A DNA stretch of 64,000 bases from Bosea sp. BIWAKO-01 (GTDB taxonomy: Bacteria; Pseudomonadota; Alphaproteobacteria; Rhizobiales; Beijerinckiaceae), in the NCBI RefSeq assembly GCF_001748145.1, contig NZ_BCQA01000001.1:6536501-6600500 (forward strand), given 5' to 3'. This document shows positions 34,253 through 43,489 of the stretch, piece by piece. Under the pieces are notes generated by a model. It was not told the DNA's origin. It saw only the letters and a program-made list of their open reading frames with translations, and ran no database searches. Both the position numbers and the translations under genes were made by a program. Each line of letters opens with the position of its first letter. Position 1 is the first letter of the stretch.

Positions 34253-36160
34253 TCAGATCTCGATCTCGGTTCCGAGCTCGACCACCTGCTTGGTCGGCAC
34301 GCCGAAAAACGCAGCCGAGCGCTCGGCATTGCGCTGCAGGAAGGCGAACAGCGTTTCCCGCCAGACCGCCATGCCGGCGATCTGCTTGGTCGGGATGATT
34401 GTCTCGCGGCTGATGAAATAGGTGATCAGGGCGGGGTCCACTTCGGGCAGCCTGCCCTGTTCGCAGGCCATCCGAAGTCCGTCGGCGATGCTCGGATACT
34501 GCATGAAGCCGAAATGCAGGATGATCCGGGTGATGCTTTCATGGAGCTCGATGACCTCGACCCGGCCGTCCTCCTCGACGCGGGGAACCTCTGCGATGAC
34601 GACCGTGACCAGCAGGATGCGCTCATGCAGGACGCGGTTGTGGCGGACGAACTGCGTCAGCGCGAGCGGCACGCCATGGGGAGCCGAGGCCATGAAGACG
34701 GCGGTCCCGGGCAGTCGCGAGCAGCAGGTCGCGACCGCGCTCTCGATCAGTTCCTCCTCCGGCTGGCGCAGATTGCGGCGGGCGCGCTCGACCAGTTTGA
34801 CGCCGCTGCGCCAGGTCAGCATCACGAAGGCGGCCGCGGCCGCAAGCAGGAGTGGGAACCAGCCGCCTTCGAACAGCTTGGTTGTGTTCGCGGCGAAGAA
34901 GATGCAGTCGATGACGAGGAAGAAGCCGTTGACCGCAATCACGATCAGCGGCGGGTAGCCCCAGTGCAGCGCAACGAGCGCGGCAAGCAGGGTGGTGATC
35001 GCCATCAGCAGGGAGACGGCGATGCCATAGGCGCCTGCCAGCGCGTCGGACGAGCCGAAGCCGATCACCGCGCCAAGCGTCGCTGCCGCCAGCAGCCAAT
35101 TGACCAGCGGCACATAGATCTGGCCGATCTCGTGGCTTGCCGTGTGCTCGATATGCATGCGGGGCAGGAAGCCGAGCTGGATCGCCTGCTGCGTCAGGGA
35201 GAATACCCCGGAAATGATGGCTTGCGAGGCGATCACCGTCGCCACTGTGGCAAGGGCGACCAGCGGGTAATGCGCCCAGTCCGGAGCCAGCTGGTAGAAT
35301 GGATTATCCAGCGCGGCAGCGTTGGTGATCAGGAGCCCGGCCTGGCCAAAATAATTCAGCACAAGCGCCGGCAGGGCAATGCCGAACCAGGCTAGCCTGA
35401 TCGGCAGGCGGCCGAAATGCCCCATGTCGGCATACATGGCTTCGCCGCCGGTGACGGCCAGGAATGCCGCGCCGATAATGGCGAAGCTGACATGGAAGTC
35501 CTGGTGGATCAGGAAAGTGACCGCGTAGAGCGGGCTCAGCGCCACAAGCACGCCGGGCGCCTGGGCGATGCCGTGGACGCCAAGCAGCGCGATGATGATG
35601 AACCAGGCGAGCATGACAGGCCCGAAGATCGCGCCGATGAAGCCGGTGCCCTTCTTCTGCACGGAGAACAGGCCGATCAGGATGACCACGGTCAATGGCA
35701 CCACGACATGCTGCAGCGCCGGGGCGTCGAGCTTCAGGCCTTCGACGGCGCTCAGCACCGAGATCGCCGGGGTGATGGCGCCGTCGCCGTAGAGCAGCGC
35801 CGCGCCGATCAGGCCGACGATCAGGAGATAGGCGCGCCAGCTCCCGGGCTCGGCGTTGCGGGCCGAGAGCAGGGCCAGCATGGCGACGATGCCGCCCTCG
35901 CCGCGATTATCGGCACGCAGGATCAGCAGCGCGTATTTCATGGAGATGATCAGGATCAGCGCCCAGAGGATGAGCGAGACGATGCCGAGCACCGCATCCT
36001 GGCCGAGGCTGCCGCCGCGGGTCGCCGCCCTCGCCGCTTCCCGCAAGGCATAGAGCGGACTTGTTCCGATATCGCCATAGACGACGCCGAGAGCGCCGAG
36101 CGTTGCCGCGATCGGCAGGGTTGCGGGCGGCCTCGTCGCCTGAACGCTGTTGGCAGTCAT
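34253..36160 (-). CDS. kup: Low-affinity potassium transport system protein Kup
   Basis: A 635-residue K+/H+ symporter of the HAK/KUP/KT family with about 12 transmembrane segments in residues 20-450 and a cytoplasmic C-terminal domain. The signature GVVYGDIGTSPLYALREA is at residues about 24-41; later segments GALLYGDGAITPAISVLSAV and FHVSFAIIGAAFLAVTGGEA are typical. The start at 36160 (MTANSVQ) gives normal family length; 17 more codons upstream are open but not conserved-looking. Mono-genic, with a promoter presumably in the 428 bp upstream. The C-terminal EIEI end is complete. Confidence 0.95.
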   Translation of the reverse strand: MTANSVQATRPPATLPIAATLGALGVVYGDIGTSPLYALREAARAATRGGSLGQDAVLGIVSLILWALILIISMKYALLILRADNRGEGGIVAMLALLSARNAEPGSWRAYLLIVGLIGAALLYGDGAITPAISVLSAVEGLKLDAPALQHVVVPLTVVILIGLFSVQKKGTGFIGAIFGPVMLAWFIIIALLGVHGIAQAPGVLVALSPLYAVTFLIHQDFHVSFAIIGAAFLAVTGGEAMYADMGHFGRLPIRLAWFGIALPALVLNYFGQAGLLITNAAALDNPFYQLAPDWAHYPLVALATVATVIASQAIISGVFSLTQQAIQLGFLPRMHIEHTASHEIGQIYVPLVNWLLAAATLGAVIGFGSSDALAGAYGIAVSLLMAITTLLAALVALHWGYPPLIVIAVNGFFLVIDCIFFAANTTKLFEGGWFPLLLAAAAAFVMLTWRSGVKLVERARRNLRQPEEELIESAVATCCSRLPGTAVFMASAPHGVPLALTQFVRHNRVLHERILLVTVVIAEVPRVEEDGRVEVIELHESITRIILHFGFMQYPSIADGLRMACEQGRLPEVDPALITYFISRETIIPTKQIAGMAVWRETLFAFLQRNAERSAAFFGVPTKQVVELGTEIEI

Positions 36161-36588
36161 GGTTCGATCCCAGCTGCAACCCAACACATAGTCTGCGAGC
36201 ATTGGCGGCAAATTGCTAGGGGGCGAGGGTGCGGTCGCGGGGCGGAAGGACGATCGTCGTTGCGCAGGTCACGCGCTGAGCCACCCGGACGCCTTCAGGG
36301 AGCTCGGTCCTGGCCGGTTCAGATGAAGACTGACGATTGCGGCTCGCGATCAGGCAGGACGGGCTCCGCAAGGCGCGGAAGCCACGTCCCCTCAGTGACG
36401 GGGAGGCAACAGGGCCGAGGGCGTCACCAAGTCCTCCAGCGCCTGGCGCTCGCCGGATGCGGCAGGCCAGTCGATCAGGGCAAGGCCTGCGAGCGTCCGC
36501 GACGGGTCGGAGTTCGCAGCCGGCCGCTTTGACCAGGACAGCCCGGATGAGCTGGCGCATAGGCGATAGACCATCCCGGTTTGAAGGC
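36161..36588. other. Intergenic stretch of 428 bp upstream of kup
   Basis: No supported gene. Short frames on both strands have Arg/Ser/Pro-rich translations. The promoter of kup and the 3' end of the small membrane-protein transcript should lie here. Confidence 0.5.
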
Positions 36589-36807
36589 TCACCGCCGCCG
36601 CGCTGGGAGCGACCGGGCAAGGTAGCCCAGAGCAAACGTCACCATGGCGACCGCGAGCCCGGAGCAGATCAAGCCAGCCGGAGTGATCCGCGCCCGTCCC
36701 TGCAGGGTGATGTGCTTGCCGACACGCAGGTCGAACTCGGATCTGATTTCCTCGGGATGTGTCGGAGCTTCGTCGGCAACGAGATGCCCGGCGCTGGCAT
36801 TGGTCAT
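36589..36807 (-). CDS. Small single-span membrane protein
   Basis: A 72-residue protein with one hydrophobic segment near the C-terminus (GLICSGLAVAMVTFALGYLA, residues about 45-64) followed by a basic tail RSLPARRR, so the N-terminus is probably periplasmic or the tail cytoplasmic. The N-terminal half is acidic and polar. A ribosome binding site GGAG lies 6 bases before the ATG. It is embedded near the end of a much longer non-coding-looking open frame, which is why the start at 36807 matters. Function unknown. Confidence 0.55.
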   Translation of the reverse strand: MTNASAGHLVADEAPTHPEEIRSEFDLRVGKHITLQGRARITPAGLICSGLAVAMVTFALGYLARSLPARRR

Positions 36808-36963
36808 CAGGCGCTCCACGTCAGAATGGCAAGGCCCGGATCGTGCCATGAAGCCCGATGACATCGCCAGCCCGGAGACTGGAAGGCCGAGGTCGCGCCG
36901 CCATGGCGGAGGCTGTTTCGGCCGCTTGACCTCGCCCCAAGGGCTGGCCCTAGACATAGGCTC

Positions 36964-37770
36964 ATGAGCGATTCCTATCTTCTTGCCGGACGCTTCGGCG
37001 CCGCCACGCGGCTGTCCCCGAAGGCGTTGCGGCTCTATGCCGAACAGGGCCTGCTCGTGCCGGCCCATGTCGATCCGCAGACCGGGTACCGCTATTACGC
37101 ACCCGAGCAGGCGCCACGGGCGCGGCTGATCGCGAGACTGCGGCGGCTTGGCCTGCCGGTGGGGCGTGTCGGGCAGCTTGTCGCGCTTGCACCCGAGGCG
37201 CGCGCCGTCGAGCTGCAGACATGGCTCAGCGCGCAGAACGCGCTGTTGGCCGAGCAGACCGAGGGTGTGCGGGCGCTTGCCCGGCACGCCGACGGTGGTG
37301 AACCCGCCTTGGCCACGGCGATCAGCTTGCGCGAGATCGGGGCCAGCAAGGTCGTGTCGCGTCAGCGCCATGTCGGCGTCGAGGCCCTCGACGATTTCAT
37401 CGCCCGTGCCGAGGCCGATATCCGCGCCCATCTGCGGGGCTCGGGCCTGCCGGGCGACGGGCCGATGAGGGTGCATTGCCACAGCCTCGTCAGCCGCGAC
37501 AGCGACGGCCTGGTCGAGGTCGCCATCGCCTATGAGGGCAGCCTGGAACCAGTCGGCGACCTGCGCCTATGGCTGCAGCCGGCGCGACGCGAGGCCTATC
37601 TGCCGGTGCCCAGGGCTTATGAAGATTTCCCGCTCGTCCTGCGCGTCTACGACGCCATCGAGGCGTGGCTCGACGCCCGCAGCGACCTGAGCTGCAGCGA
37701 CAGCCCCTGCGAGACCTATCCCGGAACCGGCGGCGCGCGTTTCGACGTCGCCTATCCGATCACCCTGTAA
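36964..37770 (+). CDS. MerR-family regulator with GyrI-like effector domain
   Basis: A 268-residue regulator. The N-terminal MerR helix-turn-helix has RLSPKALRLYAEQGLLVP and the wing TGYRYYAPEQ, and the helix VGQLVALAPEARAVELQTWL leads into a dimerisation coil. The C-terminal part (from about residue 165, VHCHSLVSRDSDGLVEVAIA) looks like a GyrI/BmrR-type small-molecule-binding domain. Eleven bases separate it from the C39-like gene, so the two form one transcript, and the regulator probably autoregulates it. The ligand is unknown. Confidence 0.88.
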   Translation: MSDSYLLAGRFGAATRLSPKALRLYAEQGLLVPAHVDPQTGYRYYAPEQAPRARLIARLRRLGLPVGRVGQLVALAPEARAVELQTWLSAQNALLAEQTEGVRALARHADGGEPALATAISLREIGASKVVSRQRHVGVEALDDFIARAEADIRAHLRGSGLPGDGPMRVHCHSLVSRDSDGLVEVAIAYEGSLEPVGDLRLWLQPARREAYLPVPRAYEDFPLVLRVYDAIEAWLDARSDLSCSDSPCETYPGTGGARFDVAYPITL

Positions 37771-37781
37771 GGCAACCGGCC

Positions 37782-38711
37782 ATGACGCATTTTTCCTACA
37801 CGGGCTCCGGCCCCTATTGCTACGCCAATTCCTTCGCGATGATGTTCGGCGCCAGTGCTCCCTCTACCGCGGTGATCGAGATCGCCATCGGCAGTCCGTT
37901 CGGCATGCAGTTGATCGGCGGCACGCTGCCATTCTTCGATCCCTATGGCTGGGACCCGGAGAAGGGCTTTGAGGACGCGCTTTCGTCGCTCGGCTGGACA
38001 TCGACGGTCACGCAGGGCGGCGACGCCGAAGAGGCCCTCGCCCGCCTCAAGGCGGCGCTGGCTGGAGGACCGGTCTGGATCGGCCCGGTCGAGATGGGAC
38101 ATCTGCGGCACCAGCCGGGCATGCGTGGACCGATCGAGGCCGACCACTATGTCGTCGTTCTCGAAGCGAATGACGAGCGCGTGGTGATGCATGATCCGCA
38201 GGGCTATCCCTATGCCAGCCTGCCGATCGCCGATTTCATGGCCGCCTGGAGTGCCAGCACGCTGATCTACGGCACGCCCTACACCATGCGGACCGCATTC
38301 CGACGCGTCGCGGACGTGAGCGAAGTGGAGACGATCCGCGCGTCCGTCCCGGCGGCGATCCGCTGGCTGTCGATGGAAGGCGATCTCGGCATGCCGGCGG
38401 GAAGCCTCGGCAATGGCGCAGCAGCCGAAGCCTTGGCGGCACGCATCGAGGCCGGATGCGACGAGGAATTGCGCGGCCATATGATCCATTTCGCGGTCAG
38501 GGTCGGCGCCCGCCGCGCCACTGATGCCGCAACCTGCCTGGCGCGCGCGGGCTATGCCGAGGCCGCGCAGATTGCCGACAGGCAAGCGCGCCTGATCGGC
38601 GCGATGCAATATCCGCTGGTTGTCGGCAAGGACGCCGTTGCGGCAACGGCCCTTCGTGACCTGGCCCCCACCTACGACATGCTGCGGACGGCCTTGCACC
38701 ATCAAAGCTGA
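37782..38711 (+). CDS. C39/BtrH-like papain-fold protein
   Basis: A 309-residue protein. The first 150 residues resemble the BtrH N-terminal / peptidase C39-like fold: Cys13 in GPYCYANSFAMMFG, His122 in EADHYVVVLEA and Asp138 in VVMHDPQGYPY line up as a Cys-His-Asp triad. The C-terminal half is helical and unassigned. BtrH-type proteins transfer acyl groups; C39 proteins cleave peptides. There is no signal peptide, so it acts in the cytoplasm. It follows a MerR-GyrI regulator at 11 bases, suggesting induction by a small molecule. The fold is likely; the reaction is open. Confidence 0.7.
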   Translation: MTHFSYTGSGPYCYANSFAMMFGASAPSTAVIEIAIGSPFGMQLIGGTLPFFDPYGWDPEKGFEDALSSLGWTSTVTQGGDAEEALARLKAALAGGPVWIGPVEMGHLRHQPGMRGPIEADHYVVVLEANDERVVMHDPQGYPYASLPIADFMAAWSASTLIYGTPYTMRTAFRRVADVSEVETIRASVPAAIRWLSMEGDLGMPAGSLGNGAAAEALAARIEAGCDEELRGHMIHFAVRVGARRATDAATCLARAGYAEAAQIADRQARLIGAMQYPLVVGKDAVAATALRDLAPTYDMLRTALHHQS

Positions 38712-38938
38712 ATACCTGCCCGGATGTAGACCTGCCTGGACATTTGGACGCTCGTCGGAGCCGGGGAAACCTTGCAGTGATCTCACCTTCAGCCGGGGGA
38801 TCCCCGGACGAATGCCGGGCCGGTTAAGGTTTACGCGACACGGCCGGTCAATCGGCATTGCGTCAGTGCCATTGGCGGCGCAGAGGAAGTGGGCGGGTTG
38901 CAGGTCACATGTGTCACCTGGCCCTTGAGAACGCTCCA

Positions 38939-39433
38939 ATGCCTATCGCCCGTCTTTTCCTTGCGGCTTTCGCCGCCGCGCTTCTGTGTGTCGTGCCTGC
39001 CGCCGCCAAGAATTTCGCGGTTCCCGACAAGAACCCCGCCATCACGCTGACCGTTCCGAACAACTGGAAGACGCAGGAGATCGAGTTCGGCTACTCCGCG
39101 CGCCCGCAGGACGAGGCGATCTTCTTCTCGGTCGAGTTCGCACATGCCCGCGAGATCGACAAGATGATGGCCACGAACGAATCCTGGATGAAGGAAAACA
39201 AGATCAAGCAGGTGAAGCCGATCCAGGCCGAAGTCCCGATCAACGGTATTTCCGCGACTGTTTTCCAGTTCCGCACCACTGACGCGAACGGCCCGACGAC
39301 AGTCGATTTCATCCTGATGCCGGCCGGCAGCGGCCGGATGATCATGATCACCGTCTGGGGCAATGACGAAGAGCGCGCGACGCACGCCAAGGCGCTCGAC
39401 GATATCTTCGGCAGCATCAAGTCGATCAACTGA
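38939..39433 (+). CDS. Secreted/periplasmic hypothetical protein
   Basis: A 164-residue protein with a clear signal peptide (LFLAAFAAALLCVVPAAA) and a mature part starting KNFAVPDKNPAITLTVPNNW. The rest is beta-rich (AIFFSVEFAHAREID, NGISATVFQFRTTD, GRMIMITVWGNDEE) and ends DDIFGSIKSIN. The pattern is that of a small PsbP/MOG1-like surface domain, but I cannot name a family with confidence. The start at 38939 is chosen for the signal peptide. Single gene. Confidence 0.7.
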   Translation: MPIARLFLAAFAAALLCVVPAAAKNFAVPDKNPAITLTVPNNWKTQEIEFGYSARPQDEAIFFSVEFAHAREIDKMMATNESWMKENKIKQVKPIQAEVPINGISATVFQFRTTDANGPTTVDFILMPAGSGRMIMITVWGNDEERATHAKALDDIFGSIKSIN

Positions 39434-39533
39434 CAAGCCAAGAGCCCTGCCGGTGCGAGCCGGCGGGGCCAAGGTGGAAGTCCCGACGGCAGTCGACTGC
39501 GCCGGCCGGGCTTCGCCCGTCTCTCGGCCCGGG

Positions 39534-39970
39534 TCAGGCGGCTTGCTGATGCGGGGCAGCCGCAGTGGCACAGGCAGCGCCCTCCAGACCGATGACGACG
39601 CGGTTGCGGCCCTCATGCTTGGCCCGATAGATCGCGGCGTCGGCCCGGACGAACACGTCCCGAAGCGGTTCGCCTGCCCGGTATGTCGCAACACCGAAAC
39701 TCGCGCTGAGCCTGTGATCCGGCGCAATGAGCGGGTGGCCCGCCGCATGAAAGCGCGCACGGACCATGCCGGCGAGCTCCCCGGCGACTGACGCGCCCTG
39801 GCCCGGCAGCAGCAGAGCGAATTCCTCTCCACCGATGCGGGCCGCAGCCTCGCCGGTTCGTTCGAGCAGCTGCGCGAAGGCGCAGATAATCTCGTCGCCG
39901 GCCTGATGGCCGTAGCGATCGTTCACCTGCTTGAAGTGATCGATATCGCATAGGACGAGCGCCCCGCCCC
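39534..39970 (-). pseudogene. Fragment of a GGDEF (diguanylate cyclase) gene
   Basis: The C-terminal about 145 codons form most of a GGDEF domain: ALVLCDIDHFKQVNDRYGH, the active-site loop GGEEF (RIGGEEFALLLPG) and FGVATYRAG. The normal end of the domain is present, but nothing recognisable as a sensor or domain start precedes it in frame; upstream the frame is the out-of-phase translation of a LysR fragment. The active-site loop itself is intact, so a read-through product could in principle fold, but no proper start or N-terminal domain exists. Confidence 0.8.
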
Positions 39971-40254
39971 GCGGTGATCCCGATGCCTGCGCACGCCGCA
40001 TCGCAGGCCGATTCGAGATTGCTCGCGACGGACCGCGACCTGACCGGCACCGCGTATTCGGTCTGGTCCCGCTTGAATCTCCAGGTGTTAGGCGACTGGA
40101 TCGGCGGATAACTGATGCAGTCATGTGCGGAGAGGTCACCGGGCGAGCTGGGCGTCCCGCGGGCTTGCAGATAGACCGGGCTGGCGCAGACAACGCTAGA
40201 AATTTCTCCGACACGCACGGCGATCAGGGTAATGTCCGCGAGATGGCCGACGCG
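39971..40254 (-). pseudogene. Fragment of a LysR effector-domain gene
   Basis: In the frame read from about 40254 downward the translation is RVGHLADITLIAVRVGEISS, then VVCASPVYLQARGTPSSPGD and LSAHDCISYP, continuing to CAGIGIT. This is the central part of a LysR effector domain. The helix-turn-helix part is missing upstream, and the sequence stops at about 39970, where it runs out of frame into a GGDEF fragment. Both ends are therefore broken. It lies divergent from the epoxide hydrolase cluster, where its intact ancestor may once have been the regulator. Confidence 0.82.
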
Positions 40255-40420
40255 GCCCCTCGCTCCCGAACTTGGTGGATTGGGAGCGCTTCGAGACCGC
40301 TCGCCACGCCTTGGCTGACAAGATTCCAAACGCGATCGCAGCCCCTCGCTACAACCTGCGGCAACGCCAGCAGCTCAGCGCCTAGCACCCGGAAACAAGA
40401 GAGCAACACGGGAGAGAGCC

Positions 40421-41722
40421 ATGCGTGAACGCAACACCAGCGATGTCATCGACCAGGATCGCCGGCGGCTCCTGGGCATGGCCGCAATCGGCGTCGTGGC
40501 AAGTGCCGCGAACCTGCTGCCGTCACGTTTGGTGGCAGCCCCGGTCGACGACTCCATTCGCCCCTTCCGCGTCAACGTGCCGGAGGCGCAACTCTCGGAT
40601 CTTCGCCAGCGCATCGCCGCCACGCGGTGGCCGGACCAGGAAACGGTGAGCGACCGGTCGCAGGGCAATCAGCTGGGCACGCTCCGGGAGATCGCTCGCC
40701 ACTGGGGCACGGATTACGACTGGCGGAAGGTGGAAGCGCGCCTGAACGCTATGCCGATGTTCATGACCGAGATCGATGGCGTCGAGATTCACTTCATTCA
40801 TGTTCGCTCGAAGCATGAAGACGCCCTGCCCCTGATCGTGACGCATGGATGGCCCGGCTCGATCATCGAGCAACTCAAGATCATCGATCCGCTCACCAAT
40901 CCGACGGCACATGGCGGAAACGCGTCGGACGCCTTCCATCTCGTGATTCCGTCGATGCCCGGCTACGGTTTCTCCGGCAAGCCAAGGGAGAAGGGCTGGA
41001 ATCCCGATCGCATAGGACGCGCCTGGGCCGAATTGATGCGACGGCTCGGGTACACCCGCTACGTTGCCCAGGGCGGCGACTGGGGCTCGCCCGTCTCCAG
41101 CGCGATGGCGCGCCAGGGGGTTGCCGGGTTGCTCGGCATCCACATCAACCTGCCGGCGGCGGTGCCGCCCGAGGTCGCTGCGGCGCTTGCCACCGGCGGG
41201 CCCGCGCCAGCCGGCCTCTCAGACAAGGAGCGCGCGGCCTTCAGCGCACTGGACACGTTCTACAAGATGTACAGGGCTTACGGCGTGATCATGGGCACGC
41301 GGCCGCAGACGCTCGGCTACGCCCTGGCCGATACTCCGGTCGGGCTTGCGGCCTGGATCTTCGACTACAATAACGGCGAGCCGGAGCGTCGGCTCGACAG
41401 GGACGACGTGCTGGACAACATCACGCTGTACTGGCTGACGAATTCCGCGACCTCGGCCGCGCGCCTGTACTGGGAGACCGCTGGTCAAAGTGTCGTCCTC
41501 TCAGCCGCACAAAAGACCAGCGAGATCTCGCTTCCGGTCGCGGTTTCGGTGTTTCCCGATGAGGTCTACCGCGCCCCGGAGACCTGGGCGCGGCGCGCAT
41601 ACCGCAATCTCGTGTATTTCAACGAGCTCGATAGGGGCGGACATTTCGCCGCCTGGGAGCAGCCCGAGCTGCTTGCCGCCGAACTTCGCTCTGCCTTCAG
41701 ACCGCTGCGCCCGGCCCGCTGA
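40421..41722 (+). CDS. Epoxide hydrolase with twin-arginine-type signal
   Basis: A 433-residue alpha/beta hydrolase of the microsomal epoxide hydrolase family. The N-terminal EHN domain (residues about 45-155, RPFRVNVPEAQLSDLRQRI) precedes the catalytic core with oxyanion-hole motif HGWPGS (142-147), nucleophile Asp220 in QGGDWGS and the final His in RGGHFAAWEQPE. The N-terminus has DRRRLLGMAAIG followed by a hydrophobic stretch, which looks like a Tat export signal. The VOC and second hydrolase genes follow on the same strand. The natural substrate is unknown. Confidence 0.9.
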   Translation: MRERNTSDVIDQDRRRLLGMAAIGVVASAANLLPSRLVAAPVDDSIRPFRVNVPEAQLSDLRQRIAATRWPDQETVSDRSQGNQLGTLREIARHWGTDYDWRKVEARLNAMPMFMTEIDGVEIHFIHVRSKHEDALPLIVTHGWPGSIIEQLKIIDPLTNPTAHGGNASDAFHLVIPSMPGYGFSGKPREKGWNPDRIGRAWAELMRRLGYTRYVAQGGDWGSPVSSAMARQGVAGLLGIHINLPAAVPPEVAAALATGGPAPAGLSDKERAAFSALDTFYKMYRAYGVIMGTRPQTLGYALADTPVGLAAWIFDYNNGEPERRLDRDDVLDNITLYWLTNSATSAARLYWETAGQSVVLSAAQKTSEISLPVAVSVFPDEVYRAPETWARRAYRNLVYFNELDRGGHFAAWEQPELLAAELRSAFRPLRPAR

Positions 41723-41829
41723 TCACGCCCGCGAACGCGCTCGTCCCGTGCAGCGCCGAAGACAGCAGACCGCTCGCCGCGCAGGGCAAGCGAACGCTTC
41801 CACCCATCATCAAACCTGAGGAGATCACC

Positions 41830-42324
41830 ATGGCTCAAGCTCATAACGACGCCGCGGCATCCGCGCGCCCTGTCGCCATGAAGTTCGAGGTCGCCGCCAT
41901 CCCCGTCGCGGATGTCGATCGCGCCAAGCACTTCTATGGCAGCCTGGGCTGGAGGCTCGACGCCGACTTTGTCGTCGGCGACACGTTTCGGGGCGTGCAG
42001 TTCACGCCTCCTGGCTCCCCTGCCTCGATCCATTTCGGCAAGGGCGTGACACCGGCCACGCCAGGCTCGGCGAGCGGGCTCTTTCTCGTCGTCTCCGACA
42101 TCGAGGCCGCGCGCGCCGAACTCGTCGGGCGCGGAGTCGATGTCAGCGACATCTTCCACGTCGCTGGTCCGGGACACCCGCCGATCCCCGGCCTGGATCC
42201 GGAACGGCGCAGCTATCGCTCCTATGCCTCGTTCAAGGATCCGGACGGCAACTCCTGGCTCCTGCAGGAGGTGACCGTGCGGTTGCCGGGGCGCGTGGAC
42301 GCGAACCAGGGGATCTCATCATGA
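41830..42324 (+). CDS. VOC (glyoxalase/bleomycin resistance) superfamily protein
   Basis: A 164-residue protein with the paired beta-alpha-beta-beta-beta motif of the VOC superfamily: MKFEVAAIPVADVDRAKHFY at the start, GWRLDADFV, SGLFLVVSDIEAARAEL and FKDPDGNSWLLQEV at the end, where the metal-ligand Glu normally sits. It overlaps the next hydrolase gene by four bases (ATGA). It has no signal peptide, in contrast with the two exported hydrolases around it. Possible roles are isomerase, dioxygenase or binding protein. Confidence 0.88.
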   Translation: MAQAHNDAAASARPVAMKFEVAAIPVADVDRAKHFYGSLGWRLDADFVVGDTFRGVQFTPPGSPASIHFGKGVTPATPGSASGLFLVVSDIEAARAELVGRGVDVSDIFHVAGPGHPPIPGLDPERRSYRSYASFKDPDGNSWLLQEVTVRLPGRVDANQGISS

Positions 42325-43337
42325 ACACCAGGCCCGAAGGGATCGACCCCAGTCGCCGCCATCTCGTGAGCGCCGCTGCGATTGGCGCCGCTGGCGCCCG
42401 GCTTGGCCTGTTCACCGCCACGGCAGTGCTTGGGCCTGCCGTCGTACCGGGATATGCGCAGACTCATTCCGGACCGGAGACAGTCGAGATCGGCTTCCTC
42501 GAAGTCGACAAGGACATCACCCTCAGGCGAATGGTGGTGCGCAGCCCGCGACCGAAAGGGACCGTACTCTTTCTGCATGGATTTCCAGAGACCTTGTACG
42601 CCTGGAAGAAGATTTCACTCGCCCTCGCCGATGACTACGAAGTCCATGCATTCGATTGGCCGGGCTACGGACTTTCATCGAGACCAACGGTCGACAGGTT
42701 TTCCTATGCACCCAAAGACTACGCGCGCATCCTGAATGACTACATCGTCAAAGCAGGTATCGACACATCAAAACTCACGATCTACGCGACCGATATCGGG
42801 GCATTGCCTGTGCTTCTCCTGGCCTTGGAGAAGCCCGACATTGCAAAGACGATCATCGTTGGCGATTTCGCCCCGTTCAACAGGCCGGGTTACATGTATG
42901 AGAGCCTGCAGACCCTGAAGGCCGGGCCTGCGATGGACCAGGCCCGCGCTCAGTTGAACAGGAACCGCGAGGATATCCTCGAGAACGCCTTCAGAAGGGG
43001 CTTGCCGAACGAAGCCCAGTTCGAAATTTCCGGGGAATTCAGGACCGACATGTCCCGCGGATGGGACCATGGCACGCTGACGACGGCCGACGCGTTCGCG
43101 CACTACTACGCGCAGTTCACGCGCGACCAGGACCATTTCGAGTCGCAACTGGCCCGGTTCAAGGCCAGGGTGAAGGTGGTCTGGGGCGAGAAGGACCTCT
43201 ACATCAAGAAGGACATGGGCGTTGAACTGGCCGAGAGGATCCAGGCTCAATTCACTCTTCTTCCCGGCATCGGGCACTACCCTCACCTTCAGAACCCGAA
43301 GCAGACGATCGACGAGGTTCGCGCCTCGTTGCCCTGA
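42321..43337 (+). CDS. Alpha/beta hydrolase, haloalkane-dehalogenase-like, with Tat-like signal
   Basis: A 338-residue hydrolase. An N-terminal SRRHLVSAAAIG plus hydrophobic run and PGYAQ cleavage region look like a Tat signal peptide. The core has oxyanion motif FLHGFPET (85-91), FDWPGYGLSS, nucleophile Asp158 in IYATDIGALP and the C-terminal His in LPGIGHYPHLQNP. The Asp nucleophile places it with epoxide hydrolases and haloalkane dehalogenases rather than esterases. It is translationally coupled to the VOC gene and probably works with the epoxide hydrolase upstream. Confidence 0.88.
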   Translation: MNTRPEGIDPSRRHLVSAAAIGAAGARLGLFTATAVLGPAVVPGYAQTHSGPETVEIGFLEVDKDITLRRMVVRSPRPKGTVLFLHGFPETLYAWKKISLALADDYEVHAFDWPGYGLSSRPTVDRFSYAPKDYARILNDYIVKAGIDTSKLTIYATDIGALPVLLLALEKPDIAKTIIVGDFAPFNRPGYMYESLQTLKAGPAMDQARAQLNRNREDILENAFRRGLPNEAQFEISGEFRTDMSRGWDHGTLTTADAFAHYYAQFTRDQDHFESQLARFKARVKVVWGEKDLYIKKDMGVELAERIQAQFTLLPGIGHYPHLQNPKQTIDEVRASLP

Positions 43338-43489
43338 GTGCGCGGCAACGCGCGCGCGATGCCCATCGCTGCCATTCCCAAGGCGGGTGCCGATGACCGC
43401 TTGCGGCGCAAGGCGCGGCGCCGGTCGTTTCTATCGACCATCGCACCCTGGATCACCAACCCAGCAACGGTCGCCTCCGCGTAGAGATA

